Shown: positions 35,026 to 44,680 of the stretch, piece by piece
Numbering within the stretch: the first letter of the stretch is position 1
Layout of the letters: each line of letters begins with the position of its first letter
Source of the DNA: Candidatus Omnitrophota bacterium
GTDB taxonomy: Bacteria > Hinthialibacterota > Hinthialibacteria > Hinthialibacterales > Hinthialibacteraceae
DNA length: 64,000 nt
Direction of reading: 5' to 3'
Assembly (NCBI GenBank): GCA_013177805.1
Contig: JABLXU010000013.1
Location: 90,081 to 154,080 of the forward strand
Made by a program: the position numbers and the translations under genes
Notes under the pieces: model-generated
What the model saw: only the letters and a program-made list of their open reading frames with translations
Database searches by the model: none
Told to the model about the DNA's origin: nothing

Positions 35026-38000
35026 TTAATTATCCGCCAACAGCAACATAGCCATGGACATATCCGGATCGATCGTGAACCGGATCCGGTTCCCTTCCCG
35101 CGTAAATGGTTCGGAGCCGAACGAGTTCCAGGTGGATTCGTTTTCCCAGGTTCCCGCCTCCAACGCGGGATTTTTCATGGCCGGAGCCTGGATTTCCATC
35201 TGTCCGGTCCGGGTAGGCAATATCACGAGTTGGCGGGTTTCGAGTAGACTGCGTTGATCCCGGTCCACCACCATGACATGCGCGTCCGTCAGGAGGATGG
35301 TATCCGCGTTCCAACGGATGTCTCCCGTGCCCTCCACCGCCAATGGCCGGCCGTCCCGCGACAGGTAAAGCAGCCCCGTTTCCCATCCCCGCAGGGAAAC
35401 GGTGAAAATTCCCCGGCCGGTATCGATCCGGTACGTCTTGGGATTTTCCCCTTCCTCACAACGGAACAGAGTGAAAATGCGGTTGCGATCGGCTTCAGGA
35501 ATCGAGAATACGTGCAACGCGGGATCATCCGGTGTCACATGAATCCTCTGGTGATTGGTCTTATCAAGCACATCGGCATAAGGATTCCACACGGCGGGAT
35601 CGACGGCTCTCAGTTCGATGGGTTCGGAGAGATAAAAGACCCGTCCGGTTCCCAAACGGGCGGCGGTCCATTCGGTCAGGGCGAACGGGGTATCCTTCAG
35701 TTCCGGGACTTTCGGTTTTCGCGGGGGCAGGCCGAATTGCTCGAACCGCATGGCGCGAGTGGGCTTCCGTGAGGGATCGAAACCGATATCCCCGGAGAAA
35801 TAGAGGTTTCCGCCCCGTTCCACGAATTTACGGATGCGCTCGAAGATTTCATCATCGGGGCAATAAGGGATCGGCCAAAACAAGGTTCCCGCCTCCATGG
35901 GCAGATCGTTGAGCGCACGTTCGTTGATGACACCAAAATTGACATGACACGCGAAAAGGAGGCGCAGGCCCCGGTGCAACGCTTCATGAATTTTTTGGGT
36001 TTGCGCGCCCAGCCGGTGATTGTCGGGAATGACAAAGTATATGCGGGGTGGCTCATACTGCGGTTGGAAGCGGGAAAACAAATAACTCAGATTGCGATAC
36101 GCGTAATACCAATCCTTGGGCACTCCGTCTTGCGCGAAAGTGAGGCCCCAGGGAAACACGCAATCGTCCAAATCCTTCAAATCCCAATTGAGGGCGAACG
36201 CCCCTCCCTGGCCCAATGATTCATGGCCCACGGCTAAGAAATGACGGATCGAGGTTTCCGTGGGATCTTCAAACCGGCCCTGGACACGGGCCTCGTGCGC
36301 GGCCCAGGCCCCGAACTCGCCCACCGACAGCCCCTGGTCCCGGAAACGGCGGTCCGTCAGTTTGAAGATCGGAGAAAAACGGTCGAACGGACCATGATAA
36401 TGCGTGTTGGAGAAATCCAACGCGCTCGTGGGCAAAAACTTGTCCGCGGGCCATTCGTATTGCAAGAAACCTACCGTGGCCAGCGCATCCAGCGAACCCT
36501 CCCGAAGGCCCTCGAGGTTGCCTTGAATCCACCGCCGTACCAGCCAGGCGCGGAACTCGTTGAAATCCACGGCACGGGGATTATCCCATACCTCCGGCCC
36601 AGATCCCAAGGGAATCTTGCCCAGCGGTTGCTCCACAGCGTAGTGGCCCCACGCATCCCGCAGATTTTCATTGGTACGGTACTTGATTTGGAGAAACGAA
36701 TTCCACATGAGGGTCAAATCCGGTGTCGGGGAGGACAACCGCACCGAGGGCTCGTTTTCGATGTCGTATAGCACATGCCGCGCGTCCTGGTACCTCCCGG
36801 CCCAGAAGCGGTTCCACGCTTTCTGGGCTTCTAATTCCTCGTCGGTCAATTCGACACCCAGCCAGTCATGCAAGGTGAGGATCAGGACGATGCCGTGGCG
36901 GGCGCACATGGCCACCAACTCATCGGTCTGCTGGATCAATGTCTCCGGCGGTTTTTTCGCTAAATCCAGGGGGGAATGGCCGCCCTGCCCGTCGTACCCC
37001 TTCGCCGCGTACGGCGAAAAATGCAGCACGCGCAGCACCCGCAGGCCGAAGCGCCGCATCTGGCTGAAATCCTTATCCCACGTGGCGGGATTTTCCCGTG
37101 GCGAGAACCACATCACGCCGGTTTGGTTCGTTCCAAATAAAAATGTGGGACGGCCATCGACACGGAAATAATTATTCGTGAATGCCACCTCAGGTCCGGA
37201 TGACCGTAACGCATCCGTTTTGACAAACGCCGTACTCAACGTGTCCAGGATTTCCGAATCCCCGCTGGGACCGGTTAGCGATTTCCGTAATACCACACTG
37301 ACCTGGGTGTAATCATCTGTAAAATCGCCCTCCTGAAGCGGGTACACTTGGCGGGTGATGGCTCCCGGCGGCAAGGTCAACGGCTGGCCATCCAGTTCTT
37401 TTGCGCCGTGCACCGCGAGATTGACATTTTGCGGCTGGCTGTTGAAATTCGCCGCCCGGACGGTCAAATCCTTCCCGGGCGAGCCGTCCTTCCGCGGCGC
37501 CAGTTCCACATCCACCAAAAACACGCGTTCCCGGATCGCACGGAGGGCTTGATGCAGCATATCCAGCATCTCCGGATGATCCCGGCCAAACAAGTTGATG
37601 TTGGTCACGCCGGAAAACGCCCAGGCCGATCCCTTGTACGGCCCGTCGTGGTGATACATCAGGCTGAACACTGAACCGCGGGGTTGGTGATACCGGTCAT
37701 AGGCCTGAACCAGGGGAATCCACCGCGCGTAAGGCTTGGCGAAAACGGCGGTGTTGCTGCCGGTCAGCGCCGTGGCGGGGAAACCCTCGAGTACCAGGGT
37801 TTCTTTCTCCGCGTTGAATTTCGCGAAATAGGCCGGATTCGGTTCAATGAACGCCACCCGCTTGAAGGTATACGTAGGGTCGAAAATTACGATTTGCTCC
37901 GGCTGGAACCGCATCCAATCGCCGGGCCGGCCCCGGCGGCCCGATAAGAACTGGTTGGGATCATCCGTCTCCACTTTCTTCCAAGATCCGTTTTTCTTCT

Positions 38001-38367
38001 CCATCAAGTCGTCGAACGCGTAGCCGCCCAGGCTGACAAAGGCCCCGCCTCTTTTCAGATACTCCACAAAGGCATCCCGCGCCTGGAGGGGAAAACACGC
38101 GCCATAAGGCAGGATGACCGCGTCGATGGTGGCGGGATTCATTTTGTTTGGATCGGCCAGATCCTCCGCGGTGATCAGTTGAATTTCTAGTTGCTTAGAG
38201 ACGAGATAATCCCGCAGTTCCACGGGATCGGCGTGTGACGGCCGCGCGGGGAAATTCTCCTGCAGAACGGCAATCTCACCTGCCGAACCCCAAAACGGCA
38301 AGAAAACAGCCCATAATGACAAAATCAAAAACAGAATCAAGAAATCCCAGGTCATTTTCAAGAACAT
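35026..38367 (-). CDS. Large secreted GH5-like glycoside hydrolase with GATase-like domains
   Basis: 1113 residues from ATG 38367 (AAGGAG nine bases upstream); a signal sequence or anchor follows (WDFLILFLILSLWAVFLPFW). Residues about 50-260 have a flavodoxin/GATase-like region (DAVILPYGACFPLQARDAFV, KRGGAFVSLGGYAF). The middle is a TIM barrel: FRVDGRPTFLFGTNQTGVMW, FGLRVLRVLHFSPYA, VLILTLHDWLGVE, catalytic acid candidate VLYDIENEPSV and nucleophile candidate SVGEFGAWAAHEAR. A second GATase-like region (CPDDEIFERIRKFVERGGNL) and a beta-rich tail follow. Likely a polysaccharide-degrading enzyme; substrate unknown. Located downstream of rsmA. Confidence 0.82.
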   Translation of the reverse strand: MFLKMTWDFLILFLILSLWAVFLPFWGSAGEIAVLQENFPARPSHADPVELRDYLVSKQLEIQLITAEDLADPNKMNPATIDAVILPYGACFPLQARDAFVEYLKRGGAFVSLGGYAFDDLMEKKNGSWKKVETDDPNQFLSGRRGRPGDWMRFQPEQIVIFDPTYTFKRVAFIEPNPAYFAKFNAEKETLVLEGFPATALTGSNTAVFAKPYARWIPLVQAYDRYHQPRGSVFSLMYHHDGPYKGSAWAFSGVTNINLFGRDHPEMLDMLHQALRAIRERVFLVDVELAPRKDGSPGKDLTVRAANFNSQPQNVNLAVHGAKELDGQPLTLPPGAITRQVYPLQEGDFTDDYTQVSVVLRKSLTGPSGDSEILDTLSTAFVKTDALRSSGPEVAFTNNYFRVDGRPTFLFGTNQTGVMWFSPRENPATWDKDFSQMRRFGLRVLRVLHFSPYAAKGYDGQGGHSPLDLAKKPPETLIQQTDELVAMCARHGIVLILTLHDWLGVELTDEELEAQKAWNRFWAGRYQDARHVLYDIENEPSVRLSSPTPDLTLMWNSFLQIKYRTNENLRDAWGHYAVEQPLGKIPLGSGPEVWDNPRAVDFNEFRAWLVRRWIQGNLEGLREGSLDALATVGFLQYEWPADKFLPTSALDFSNTHYHGPFDRFSPIFKLTDRRFRDQGLSVGEFGAWAAHEARVQGRFEDPTETSIRHFLAVGHESLGQGGAFALNWDLKDLDDCVFPWGLTFAQDGVPKDWYYAYRNLSYLFSRFQPQYEPPRIYFVIPDNHRLGAQTQKIHEALHRGLRLLFACHVNFGVINERALNDLPMEAGTLFWPIPYCPDDEIFERIRKFVERGGNLYFSGDIGFDPSRKPTRAMRFEQFGLPPRKPKVPELKDTPFALTEWTAARLGTGRVFYLSEPIELRAVDPAVWNPYADVLDKTNHQRIHVTPDDPALHVFSIPEADRNRIFTLFRCEEGENPKTYRIDTGRGIFTVSLRGWETGLLYLSRDGRPLAVEGTGDIRWNADTILLTDAHVMVVDRDQRSLLETRQLVILPTRTGQMEIQAPAMKNPALEAGTWENESTWNSFGSEPFTREGNRIRFTIDPDMSMAMLLLADN

Positions 38368-38422
38368 GTTGAATGGCTCCTTGACTTGGTCAATCATTTT
38401 AGTCTGGCCCGCGCCTCTCCTT

Positions 38423-39292
38423 TCATGCCGCCGGCGGGCGGCTGCGGACGAATTCGGCGAAGCGCACCCAGGTCTCAACCGGCCAGGCTTCCGCCCGGTC
38501 GTCCAGGTTGAAATTCTGCCCGGCTTCGCGCAAGAAATCCTGATCCAACACCCGCCGCTGCACAATCGCGCCCTCCAATTGTTTTCTCAGCTTCTTGCGC
38601 CGGTGCTGAAAGCCGATGTGAATCACCCGCTCCAAGAACAATCGGGCGAATTCGACATCCGCGCCCGGCAACGGTTCCAACGTCAAGAACACCGATTCGA
38701 CATGGGGCCGGGGGGAAAATGAGCCGGGGTCGATGGTTTTCATTTTTTTGACCAAAAATAAATATTTGAGAACGATGGACAGCCGGCCGTAACTCTTGGT
38801 TCCCGGATGCGCCAGAATCCGTTCGCCCACTTCCTTCTGCAACATGACGGCGATCTGCTCGAACCGGAAACCGCAATAGGCCAGGTGAAACAGGATGGGA
38901 ACAGAAATATTGTAGGGCAGGTTGCCGATCACCCGCACGGCTTGATGATCTTCGGCCAGTTGCCGGAAATCGGTTTCCAGCGCGTCCTGCTGGATCACCC
39001 GCAAGCGCGCGGGATCAAAATCGAATTGTTTCAACAATTCCGGCAGCCACGCGGCGAACCAGCGGTCCTTTTCCACCGCCACCACATCGGCGCCCCGTTC
39101 CAGAATCAGCCACGTCAAGTGCCCCAATCCCGGGCCGATCTCGATCACCCGGCCTTCACGGGGAAACGCGATCCCCTCCAACATGGATTCCATCACCCGG
39201 CGGTTGATCAGAAAATTCTGCCCCAACGCCCGGGAATATCGGAATCCGGCCAGGTCCATGAATTCGGACAATCCATGGCGGTCATACAGCAT
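38423..39292 (-). CDS. rsmA: 16S rRNA dimethyladenosine transferase
   Basis: 289 residues from ATG 39292; an in-frame TTG at 39370 is possible, and neither has a clear ribosome site. RsmA/KsgA landmarks: RALGQNFLINRRVM, VIEIGPGLGHLTWLILERGA, VVAVEKDRWFAAWL, VIQQDALETDF, GNLPYNISVPILFHL (NLPY active site), MLQKEVGERILAHPGTKSYG and FSPRPHVESVFLTL. It dimethylates two adjacent adenines near the 3' end of 16S rRNA. It is divergent from mtnA and upstream of the GH5-like gene. Confidence 0.95.
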   Translation of the reverse strand: MLYDRHGLSEFMDLAGFRYSRALGQNFLINRRVMESMLEGIAFPREGRVIEIGPGLGHLTWLILERGADVVAVEKDRWFAAWLPELLKQFDFDPARLRVIQQDALETDFRQLAEDHQAVRVIGNLPYNISVPILFHLAYCGFRFEQIAVMLQKEVGERILAHPGTKSYGRLSIVLKYLFLVKKMKTIDPGSFSPRPHVESVFLTLEPLPGADVEFARLFLERVIHIGFQHRRKKLRKQLEGAIVQRRVLDQDFLREAGQNFNLDDRAEAWPVETWVRFAEFVRSRPPAA

Positions 39293-39398
39293 GGCTTGGC
39301 GGATAGGCGGACAGGTTGGACGGTTGTTGCCGGATGCGTTCAATGCTATGGTCTCGATTCTGACAGGCAAAACGTTTTGTCATGAGGGACGACATTTC

Positions 39399-40451
39399 AT
39401 GCCCGTGAATACCATAGCCGTTGAAGAAGGACAAGTCAAAATTCTCGACCAGACCCTGCTGCCTGCCCGGACCGAGTACCGCGTGATCCACAACGCGGAG
39501 GAGATGTGGGAAGCGATCAAAATCCTGCGGATTCGCGGCGCGCCGGCCATCGGCATCGCCGCCGCTTTCGGGGTGTACTTAGGCATAAAGGATTCCACCG
39601 CCGCCGATTTCGACTCGTTCTGGAACGAGGTGGTGAAGGTCACCGATTACTTAGCCACCTCGCGGCCGACCGCCGTTAACCTTTTCTGGGCGCTGGACCG
39701 GATGAAACGCTTCATCCAAACACAAAAATCCCGGCCTATTCCCGAGATCCAACAAGCCATCCTGGAGGAGGCCACGCGTATATTGGAGGAAGACGTGGCC
39801 ATCGGCCGGCGGATCGGCGAACTTGGCGCGGCCCTGCTGCCGGACGGTTGCGGCGTGCTGACCCATTGCAACGCGGGGGGACTGGCCACGGCCCGCTATG
39901 GCACCGCCCTCGCCCCCATTTTCGTGGCCAAGGAGCAAGGCAAGACCATTCGGGTCTTCGCGGACGAGACCCGCCCCCTGCTTCAGGGCGCGCGCCTCAC
40001 CGCCTGGGAACTGCGCGAAAACCAGATCCCCGTCACTTTGATCTGCGACAACATGGCCGCCTCCGTAATGGCTAAAAAATGGGTGCAGGCGGTGATCGTC
40101 GGCGCGGACCGCATCGCCGCCAACGGCGACACCGCCAACAAAATCGGCACCTACGGCGTGGCGATCCTGGCCCAGGAACACAAGATCCCCTTCTACGTGG
40201 CCGCCCCCCTCTCCACCATCGACCCGGCCACCTCCACCGGCGCGGAAATCCCCATCGAGGAACGCGATCCCCGCGAAATCACCCACGGATTCGGCCGGCC
40301 CACGGCGCCGGAGGGCATCCAGGTTTACAACCCGGCGTTCGATGTCACCCCTCACGCATACATCACCGCCTTCATCACCGAGGCGGGAGTCGTTTATCCA
40401 CCATTCGCGGAGAATTTGATGAAAATTTCCAGACAGAATTTTGTGCAATAA
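39399..40451 (+). CDS. mtnA: S-methyl-5-thioribose-1-phosphate isomerase
   Basis: 350 residues from ATG 39399 (GAGGGA upstream). Family motifs: ILRIRGAPAIGIAAAFGVYL, TSRPTAVNLFWALDRMKRF, VLTHCNAGGLATARYGTALA (catalytic Cys), FADETRPLLQGARLTAWEL, ICDNMAASVM and GADRIAANGDTANKIGTYG (catalytic Asp). It converts methylthioribose-1-phosphate to methylthioribulose-1-phosphate in methionine salvage. No other mtn genes in the window. It borders the AT-rich island downstream. Confidence 0.95.
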   Translation: MPVNTIAVEEGQVKILDQTLLPARTEYRVIHNAEEMWEAIKILRIRGAPAIGIAAAFGVYLGIKDSTAADFDSFWNEVVKVTDYLATSRPTAVNLFWALDRMKRFIQTQKSRPIPEIQQAILEEATRILEEDVAIGRRIGELGAALLPDGCGVLTHCNAGGLATARYGTALAPIFVAKEQGKTIRVFADETRPLLQGARLTAWELRENQIPVTLICDNMAASVMAKKWVQAVIVGADRIAANGDTANKIGTYGVAILAQEHKIPFYVAAPLSTIDPATSTGAEIPIEERDPREITHGFGRPTAPEGIQVYNPAFDVTPHAYITAFITEAGVVYPPFAENLMKISRQNFVQ

Positions 40452-40635
40452 TTGACAGTGCGGCAAAAAGTCACTTTATCATGATATCACTACTCTGGCA
40501 TGGAATTTGAAAGCATACATCTTGCCTACACAAAATATAGGCGCAGTTAATCGTCTTTCCCACAACCTATAGGACATTTCAAGATCATTTCCGCTTTTTT
40601 GACCACGTGTCATCATCTCGATTCCCTGAAAAAAG

Positions 40636-40657
40636 TGTCACCTACCGGTAGGTGACA
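40636..40657. promoter_or_regulatory. Perfect 22-bp palindrome, candidate operator
   Basis: TGTCACCTACC (40636-40646) is followed directly by its reverse complement GGTAGGTGACA (40647-40657), with no loop. It ends 15 bases before TTGACA (40673-40678), a perfect -35 element; the -10 (TACCCT, 40696-40701) is weak. Such symmetry without a loop fits a dimeric repressor or activator site better than a hairpin. It lies in the 301-base gap before the DUF1573-like lipoprotein gene, and no gene is visible in that gap. Confidence 0.6.
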
Positions 40658-40672
40658 GTGGTAAAAAATGGG

Positions 40673-40701
40673 TTGACAGTTTGAATTTCCCTCATTACCC
40701 T
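40673..40701 (+). promoter_or_regulatory. Candidate promoter for the AT-rich island genes
   Basis: TTGACA (40673-40678), 17-base spacer, TACCCT (40696-40701). Perfect -35, poor -10, so an activator may be needed. Start codon 40753. Confidence 0.4.
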
Positions 40702-40752
40702 CTTCACAGCAATGAAAAGTGATTTTCCCTGTTGTAATACGCGGAGATTGAG

Positions 40753-41784
40753 ATGTATTGCAGAATACCTTTTCTATTTATTATAATTTTGTTCCTTTAC
40801 TCTTGTGCAGAGGAACCTTCCATTCTCATTACGCCCAATACAGTGATTTTAGAGGAGGATGAACCAAAGGCCAAATCGTCCATCCAGGTGACCATCAAGA
40901 ATGACGGCCGGATTCCCGTACATCGCGTGGTTTTACGCCCGGCTTGTGCGTGTTATGAAATCCTGTCCGTTACCACGCCTTTAGCGCCCCAGGAAAAAAG
41001 AACCCTTTCGTTTGATTTTATGTATCCAGGTACACCAGGACCTTTCTCGGAAACCATTCGGGTGCTCATTGAAGGTCCAGCCGGGACGCAATCATCCACG
41101 CAACTGCTTGTGGTTACCGGAGTGGCCAGACCTACCCTCGCCATCGCACCTCCCTCCCTGGATCTTGAAATCCTTCCCAAAACTCAAACCCTTGTTTCTT
41201 TTTTTGAGTTCGATCTGCTGGATCATAGCCAATTTCAGGAAGCCCTGGTCAACGGATTGTCCTTCTCCGAGGTGAAAAACCCAACGAATTTTGTCGAGAT
41301 CTCTCTATCCCAAGGAATCAATCCATCCCAATTGATGGGCCGTTGCCAATTTAATCTTTACCAATTGGCCCAATCCGGACATTGCGCCGCGGTAACCGGA
41401 TTTATCCGTTTTCATCTGCAGAGCGATCAGAAGTCCTACGATATCGACTATCCGGTTTCGCTATGTCCGAAATCCGTTCGTATCTTCCCGGAAATTATTA
41501 CCTTATCCAGTGAAAATCCGGGGGAAGTTCGTGTTGAGATTCCCCACGAAATTCATCTGGAAAAAATTGTACTCTTATCCTTGGGGATAACCATTCCATT
41601 CCAGGAGGAGGTGATGTGGTCCGATCCGTATTCTTCCACGTACGTGGTCCGATGCGGCTGGGTAAACACCCGGCTGCCGGCGGGATTCCGTTTTGGGACC
41701 TTATCATTTCAGTTCTCGAACGGAACGGAGCAAAAGAAAGGATTCCTTGTCAAAGGCAGTGAAGAGAAGGCAGAGCGTTCATGA
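40753..41784 (+). CDS. DUF1573-like lipoprotein
   Basis: 343 residues. The leader MYCRIPFLFIIILFLYSC ends in a lipobox-like LYSC with Cys at residue 18, so it is probably a lipoprotein. Residues about 40-130 resemble DUF1573/ASH Ig-like domains (IQVTIKNDGRIPVHRVVLRP, ACACYEILSV with the Cys-x-Cys pattern, TPLAPQEKRTLSFDF). Further Ig-like strands follow. First gene of the AT-rich segment, 21 bases before the next. Function not known. Confidence 0.78.
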   Translation: MYCRIPFLFIIILFLYSCAEEPSILITPNTVILEEDEPKAKSSIQVTIKNDGRIPVHRVVLRPACACYEILSVTTPLAPQEKRTLSFDFMYPGTPGPFSETIRVLIEGPAGTQSSTQLLVVTGVARPTLAIAPPSLDLEILPKTQTLVSFFEFDLLDHSQFQEALVNGLSFSEVKNPTNFVEISLSQGINPSQLMGRCQFNLYQLAQSGHCAAVTGFIRFHLQSDQKSYDIDYPVSLCPKSVRIFPEIITLSSENPGEVRVEIPHEIHLEKIVLLSLGITIPFQEEVMWSDPYSSTYVVRCGWVNTRLPAGFRFGTLSFQFSNGTEQKKGFLVKGSEEKAERS

Positions 41785-41805
41785 AAAAACAGATGGAGGA
41801 AAATC

Positions 41806-42636
41806 ATGAAAACGTCGGTATACTTCATTCTCTTTTTGGGGCTATTGATCCATTTCTTGGGGACGGCGGATGCAGTCGTGTTGAAAATGGAAGCCGTTTG
41901 TAACGTTATTTATCCGCCGGGAGCGTCGGGAAATATGTACTGGGCCGACCAAGCCATGACCATGTACAGCCAAAATCCCTCGAATCCCGATTTGGAGAAG
42001 CAGGCGGTCCGGTATGCTGAAGTAGCTACTTATGGGTATCAGTATTCTCATCCGTTGACATTGTACGTGGAATTATCGGATCAGGGAGATATCCTGAAAT
42101 ACCGGATCGAGACGGTATTGCCTTTCATCGACTTTTTCAACCCGGCGTTCACCCCGCAAAATCCCGTGATTCAGAACAAGGATCAAATTACCGCTGTATT
42201 TGATGGACGGCAACGGTATAACACCACGTTCAGCATGGAAGAAAATAAAATAACAAATGAAGAATATGCAGATATATCTTCACACAATCTTGAAAAGGAT
42301 GAAATCCTTATGCGTTTGTGGAAGGGATATCAAGAGTTGATTCAGAAACTTCCGGAACCCCAATCGGTAGTTGCGGATACGAACGTGTACGAAATCGGAG
42401 ATAAAAAGATTTATATTGGCAATAACAAAAAATCCGTGGTGTCAACCAATGTGCGATTTCCGGAGCATGGCTTCGAGCTATCCTTGGATCAATTTCAATC
42501 CTTTCCGTTTCTGGTCCCCAACCGCGTGATTTCTAAATCACCGGATCAGATCGCCAAATACACAATCCATAAAATCGAGGTTTTGAATGGCGATGAAGCA
42601 ACCCGGTTATTCACAGTGCCTGAAAAGTCAAAATGA
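41806..42636 (+). CDS. Secreted hypothetical protein
   Basis: 276 residues with a signal peptide (MKTSVYFILFLGLLIHFLGT followed by ADA). The ATG has GGAGGAAAATC upstream. No recognised domain. It has many aromatic residues (NMYWADQAMTMYSQNPSNP, VATYGYQYSHPLTLYVELSD), suggesting a beta-rich periplasmic or outer-membrane-associated protein. Codon and base use are AT-richer than outside the island. Sits between two other secreted proteins and is probably co-transcribed. Confidence 0.75.
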   Translation: MKTSVYFILFLGLLIHFLGTADAVVLKMEAVCNVIYPPGASGNMYWADQAMTMYSQNPSNPDLEKQAVRYAEVATYGYQYSHPLTLYVELSDQGDILKYRIETVLPFIDFFNPAFTPQNPVIQNKDQITAVFDGRQRYNTTFSMEENKITNEEYADISSHNLEKDEILMRLWKGYQELIQKLPEPQSVVADTNVYEIGDKKIYIGNNKKSVVSTNVRFPEHGFELSLDQFQSFPFLVPNRVISKSPDQIAKYTIHKIEVLNGDEATRLFTVPEKSK

Positions 42637-42649
42637 AAGGAGAATGTTC

Positions 42650-43093
42650 ATGTTATATTCATTGACTATGTATACTCTTACTTCGATTGCAGTAATTATT
42701 GTTTTTGTTGCTAATGTCTTTCAGGAAAAGTTATCGATTGCATGTTGCAAAACAGTCGGATGTTTTTCGGTCAGTCCGGGTAGCTATGTCACAGTATATG
42801 CGCCATTGAAGCCAGGAATAATCGATTGTTCACCTACCTGCAATCATATATGGACAATCAACTCTGGTACAGCCAATGTATTTCATATCAAGGGTTGGGT
42901 ACATAACGATGAAACTTATACTGCACCAACTCAACCCACCCCCCCAACTTCGGTCAGTGGTACTAAATACAATTATTATTGGGTAACAGAAGATGGTGGT
43001 TCAACTTGGGAATGCAAGAAATCAGATAGCGGTAACTATACGAACCTAGTATGCAATGGAATTACATACGGTACTTGTAACACGATTCCATAA
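42650..43093 (+). CDS. Small Cys-rich protein with N-terminal membrane helix
   Basis: 147 residues from ATG 42650 (AAAGGAG seven bases upstream); the open frame extends back into the previous gene. The N-terminal helix MYTLTSIAVIIVFVANVF is an anchor or signal. The rest is rich in Cys (ACCKTVGCF, DCSPTCNHIW, WECKKSD, LVCNGITYGTC) and Thr/Tyr, so disulphides and an exported location are likely. No family recognised. AT-rich. Confidence 0.7.
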   Translation: MLYSLTMYTLTSIAVIIVFVANVFQEKLSIACCKTVGCFSVSPGSYVTVYAPLKPGIIDCSPTCNHIWTINSGTANVFHIKGWVHNDETYTAPTQPTPPTSVSGTKYNYYWVTEDGGSTWECKKSDSGNYTNLVCNGITYGTCNTIP

Positions 43094-43097
43094 ATAT

Positions 43098-44592
43098 ATG
43101 AAATACATCGGTCAATACATTTGTAAATTCTTTTGGCCCATGCTATTTAGCGTTGGCCTTTTTTCTGTTTCCATCCCGCCCATCGATATCTGGTGGCACC
43201 TGCAGATAGGCCGTGATATATTGGTTCATCGGCTTTGGCCTTCACCCGATATCTATTCATACACTACAGATCGATCCTGGGTGGTCCATTCCTGGCTAGC
43301 GGATTGCCTTTTTTTTCTTTATTGGTCCATTGTGGAATGGATCAAACCCAACCGTGGTGATGTGGGATTGGAAATTCTTCGACGTTTTATTTTAATTTCA
43401 ACTTCCTTAATGGCCTATTATAGAGTAAAAAAAGAACGGGCAATGATTATCTATCGTTATTGACAATCATATTTTTTGCTTGCCTTCTTTGGAATCGCGA
43501 GATCCGTCCCTTTCTATTTAATCCTATTTTTTTCTATTTACAAATATTCTTTTTCTAAAAAATAAGCCAAATTGCAGTGATTGGTTTGTCTTTCCATTAT
43601 TATTCATGCTTTGGGCCAATGTTCATGGTGCATTTATAATACCCATCATTGTTTATGTCTTTACCCTGTGCATAAATATTATTTTGTATTACGTAAGAGG
43701 TCTAACACATCATAAAGCATCATGGCATTTCCTTTTTTTTATATGCTCACTTGTTACATTCATCAATCCCCACCCGGTTGGTTTATTGAGTCGGATTATC
43801 CGGGCGAACGAGTATCCGTCCGAAGATTGGCTCTCTCTTTATGCTGGTTTTATCGCGTATCCTTGGGTCAATTTATTATTATTTGCTGTGTTTATTATAA
43901 TTTTGTCTTTCTGGATATTTTCAATATTTAAATCCGGAAATCTATGCAACCATTTGGGAAATGCAAGCTATCTATCTGAAATATTATATATTCTTTTGGC
44001 CATAGCCCATATTCGTTTAACATGGTTGATCATATTTCCTTGGATTGAAGCATGTGTACGCTTTGATAAATATCGCGGCAATCTCAAGAAGAGAGAATGC
44101 AATTATAATTTATTGCTTTCAATATTTCTCTTGGGATTTTTCCTTCAAATTCCTATTCCTTTTGAAGGAGTATTTCAAATGCCCAAGGAAACCATGGACT
44201 ATTTCACAATGAACAACCTGCATGGCAATGTATTTACTCCATGGCCATGGGGTGGATATATAACATGGCGAACTGATAAAAGGGCCCAAAATTTTGTTGA
44301 TACCCGCATTGAACCATTTACCTTGCGGGAGATTGAAATCGCGAGCACCTTCCCCATCATGCCAATCCGATTGTTAGGCGAAATGGTAATCCGGTATAAA
44401 ACGGAATATATTATTATAAATACTCATGATCTCAAACCTGAATGGGACTTTTTGACATCCCAGGAATTTATTTCTCCTATATATCAATATAATAAAATTT
44501 TTATTTATCACATTAATACCCCAAATGTACTAAATTTCTATAGGGATAAGCAATGGATACATGATTTTAAATTTTCCGATAAACCTTTTTAA
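43098..44592 (+). pseudogene. Frameshifted polytopic membrane protein (DWWHL-type family)
   Basis: The start at ATG 43098 gives IPPIDIWWHLQIGRDILVHR, SYTTDRSWVVHSWLADCLFF, a family pattern of large membrane proteins seen in planctomycetes and similar groups. The frame ends at 43463. It continues in frame +2 (LTIIFFACLLWNREIRPFLF, from about 43457), which ends near 43555, and then in the frame of ATG 43606 (LLFMLWANVHGAFIIPIIVY) to 44592. The end contains LHGNVFTPWPWGGYITWRTD, also conserved in that family. So two frame changes break one gene of about 490 codons. A sequencing error in the A/T runs is possible. Confidence 0.75.
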
Positions 44593-44612
44593 TTATCTCT
44601 TGATTACCCTAA

Positions 44613-44639
44613 GAATAGGCAATGAATAATGCCTAATTC
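44613..44639. other. Hairpin at the right end of the AT-rich island
   Basis: GAATAGGCA (44613-44621) pairs with TGCCTAATTC (44630-44639) with one bulged base around ATGAATAA. It could end transcription of the island, although no long T-run follows. Confidence 0.4.
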
Positions 44640-44680
44640 CAAGTGAAAAATAATGATCCATGTCGATGAGGAGATAGAAA

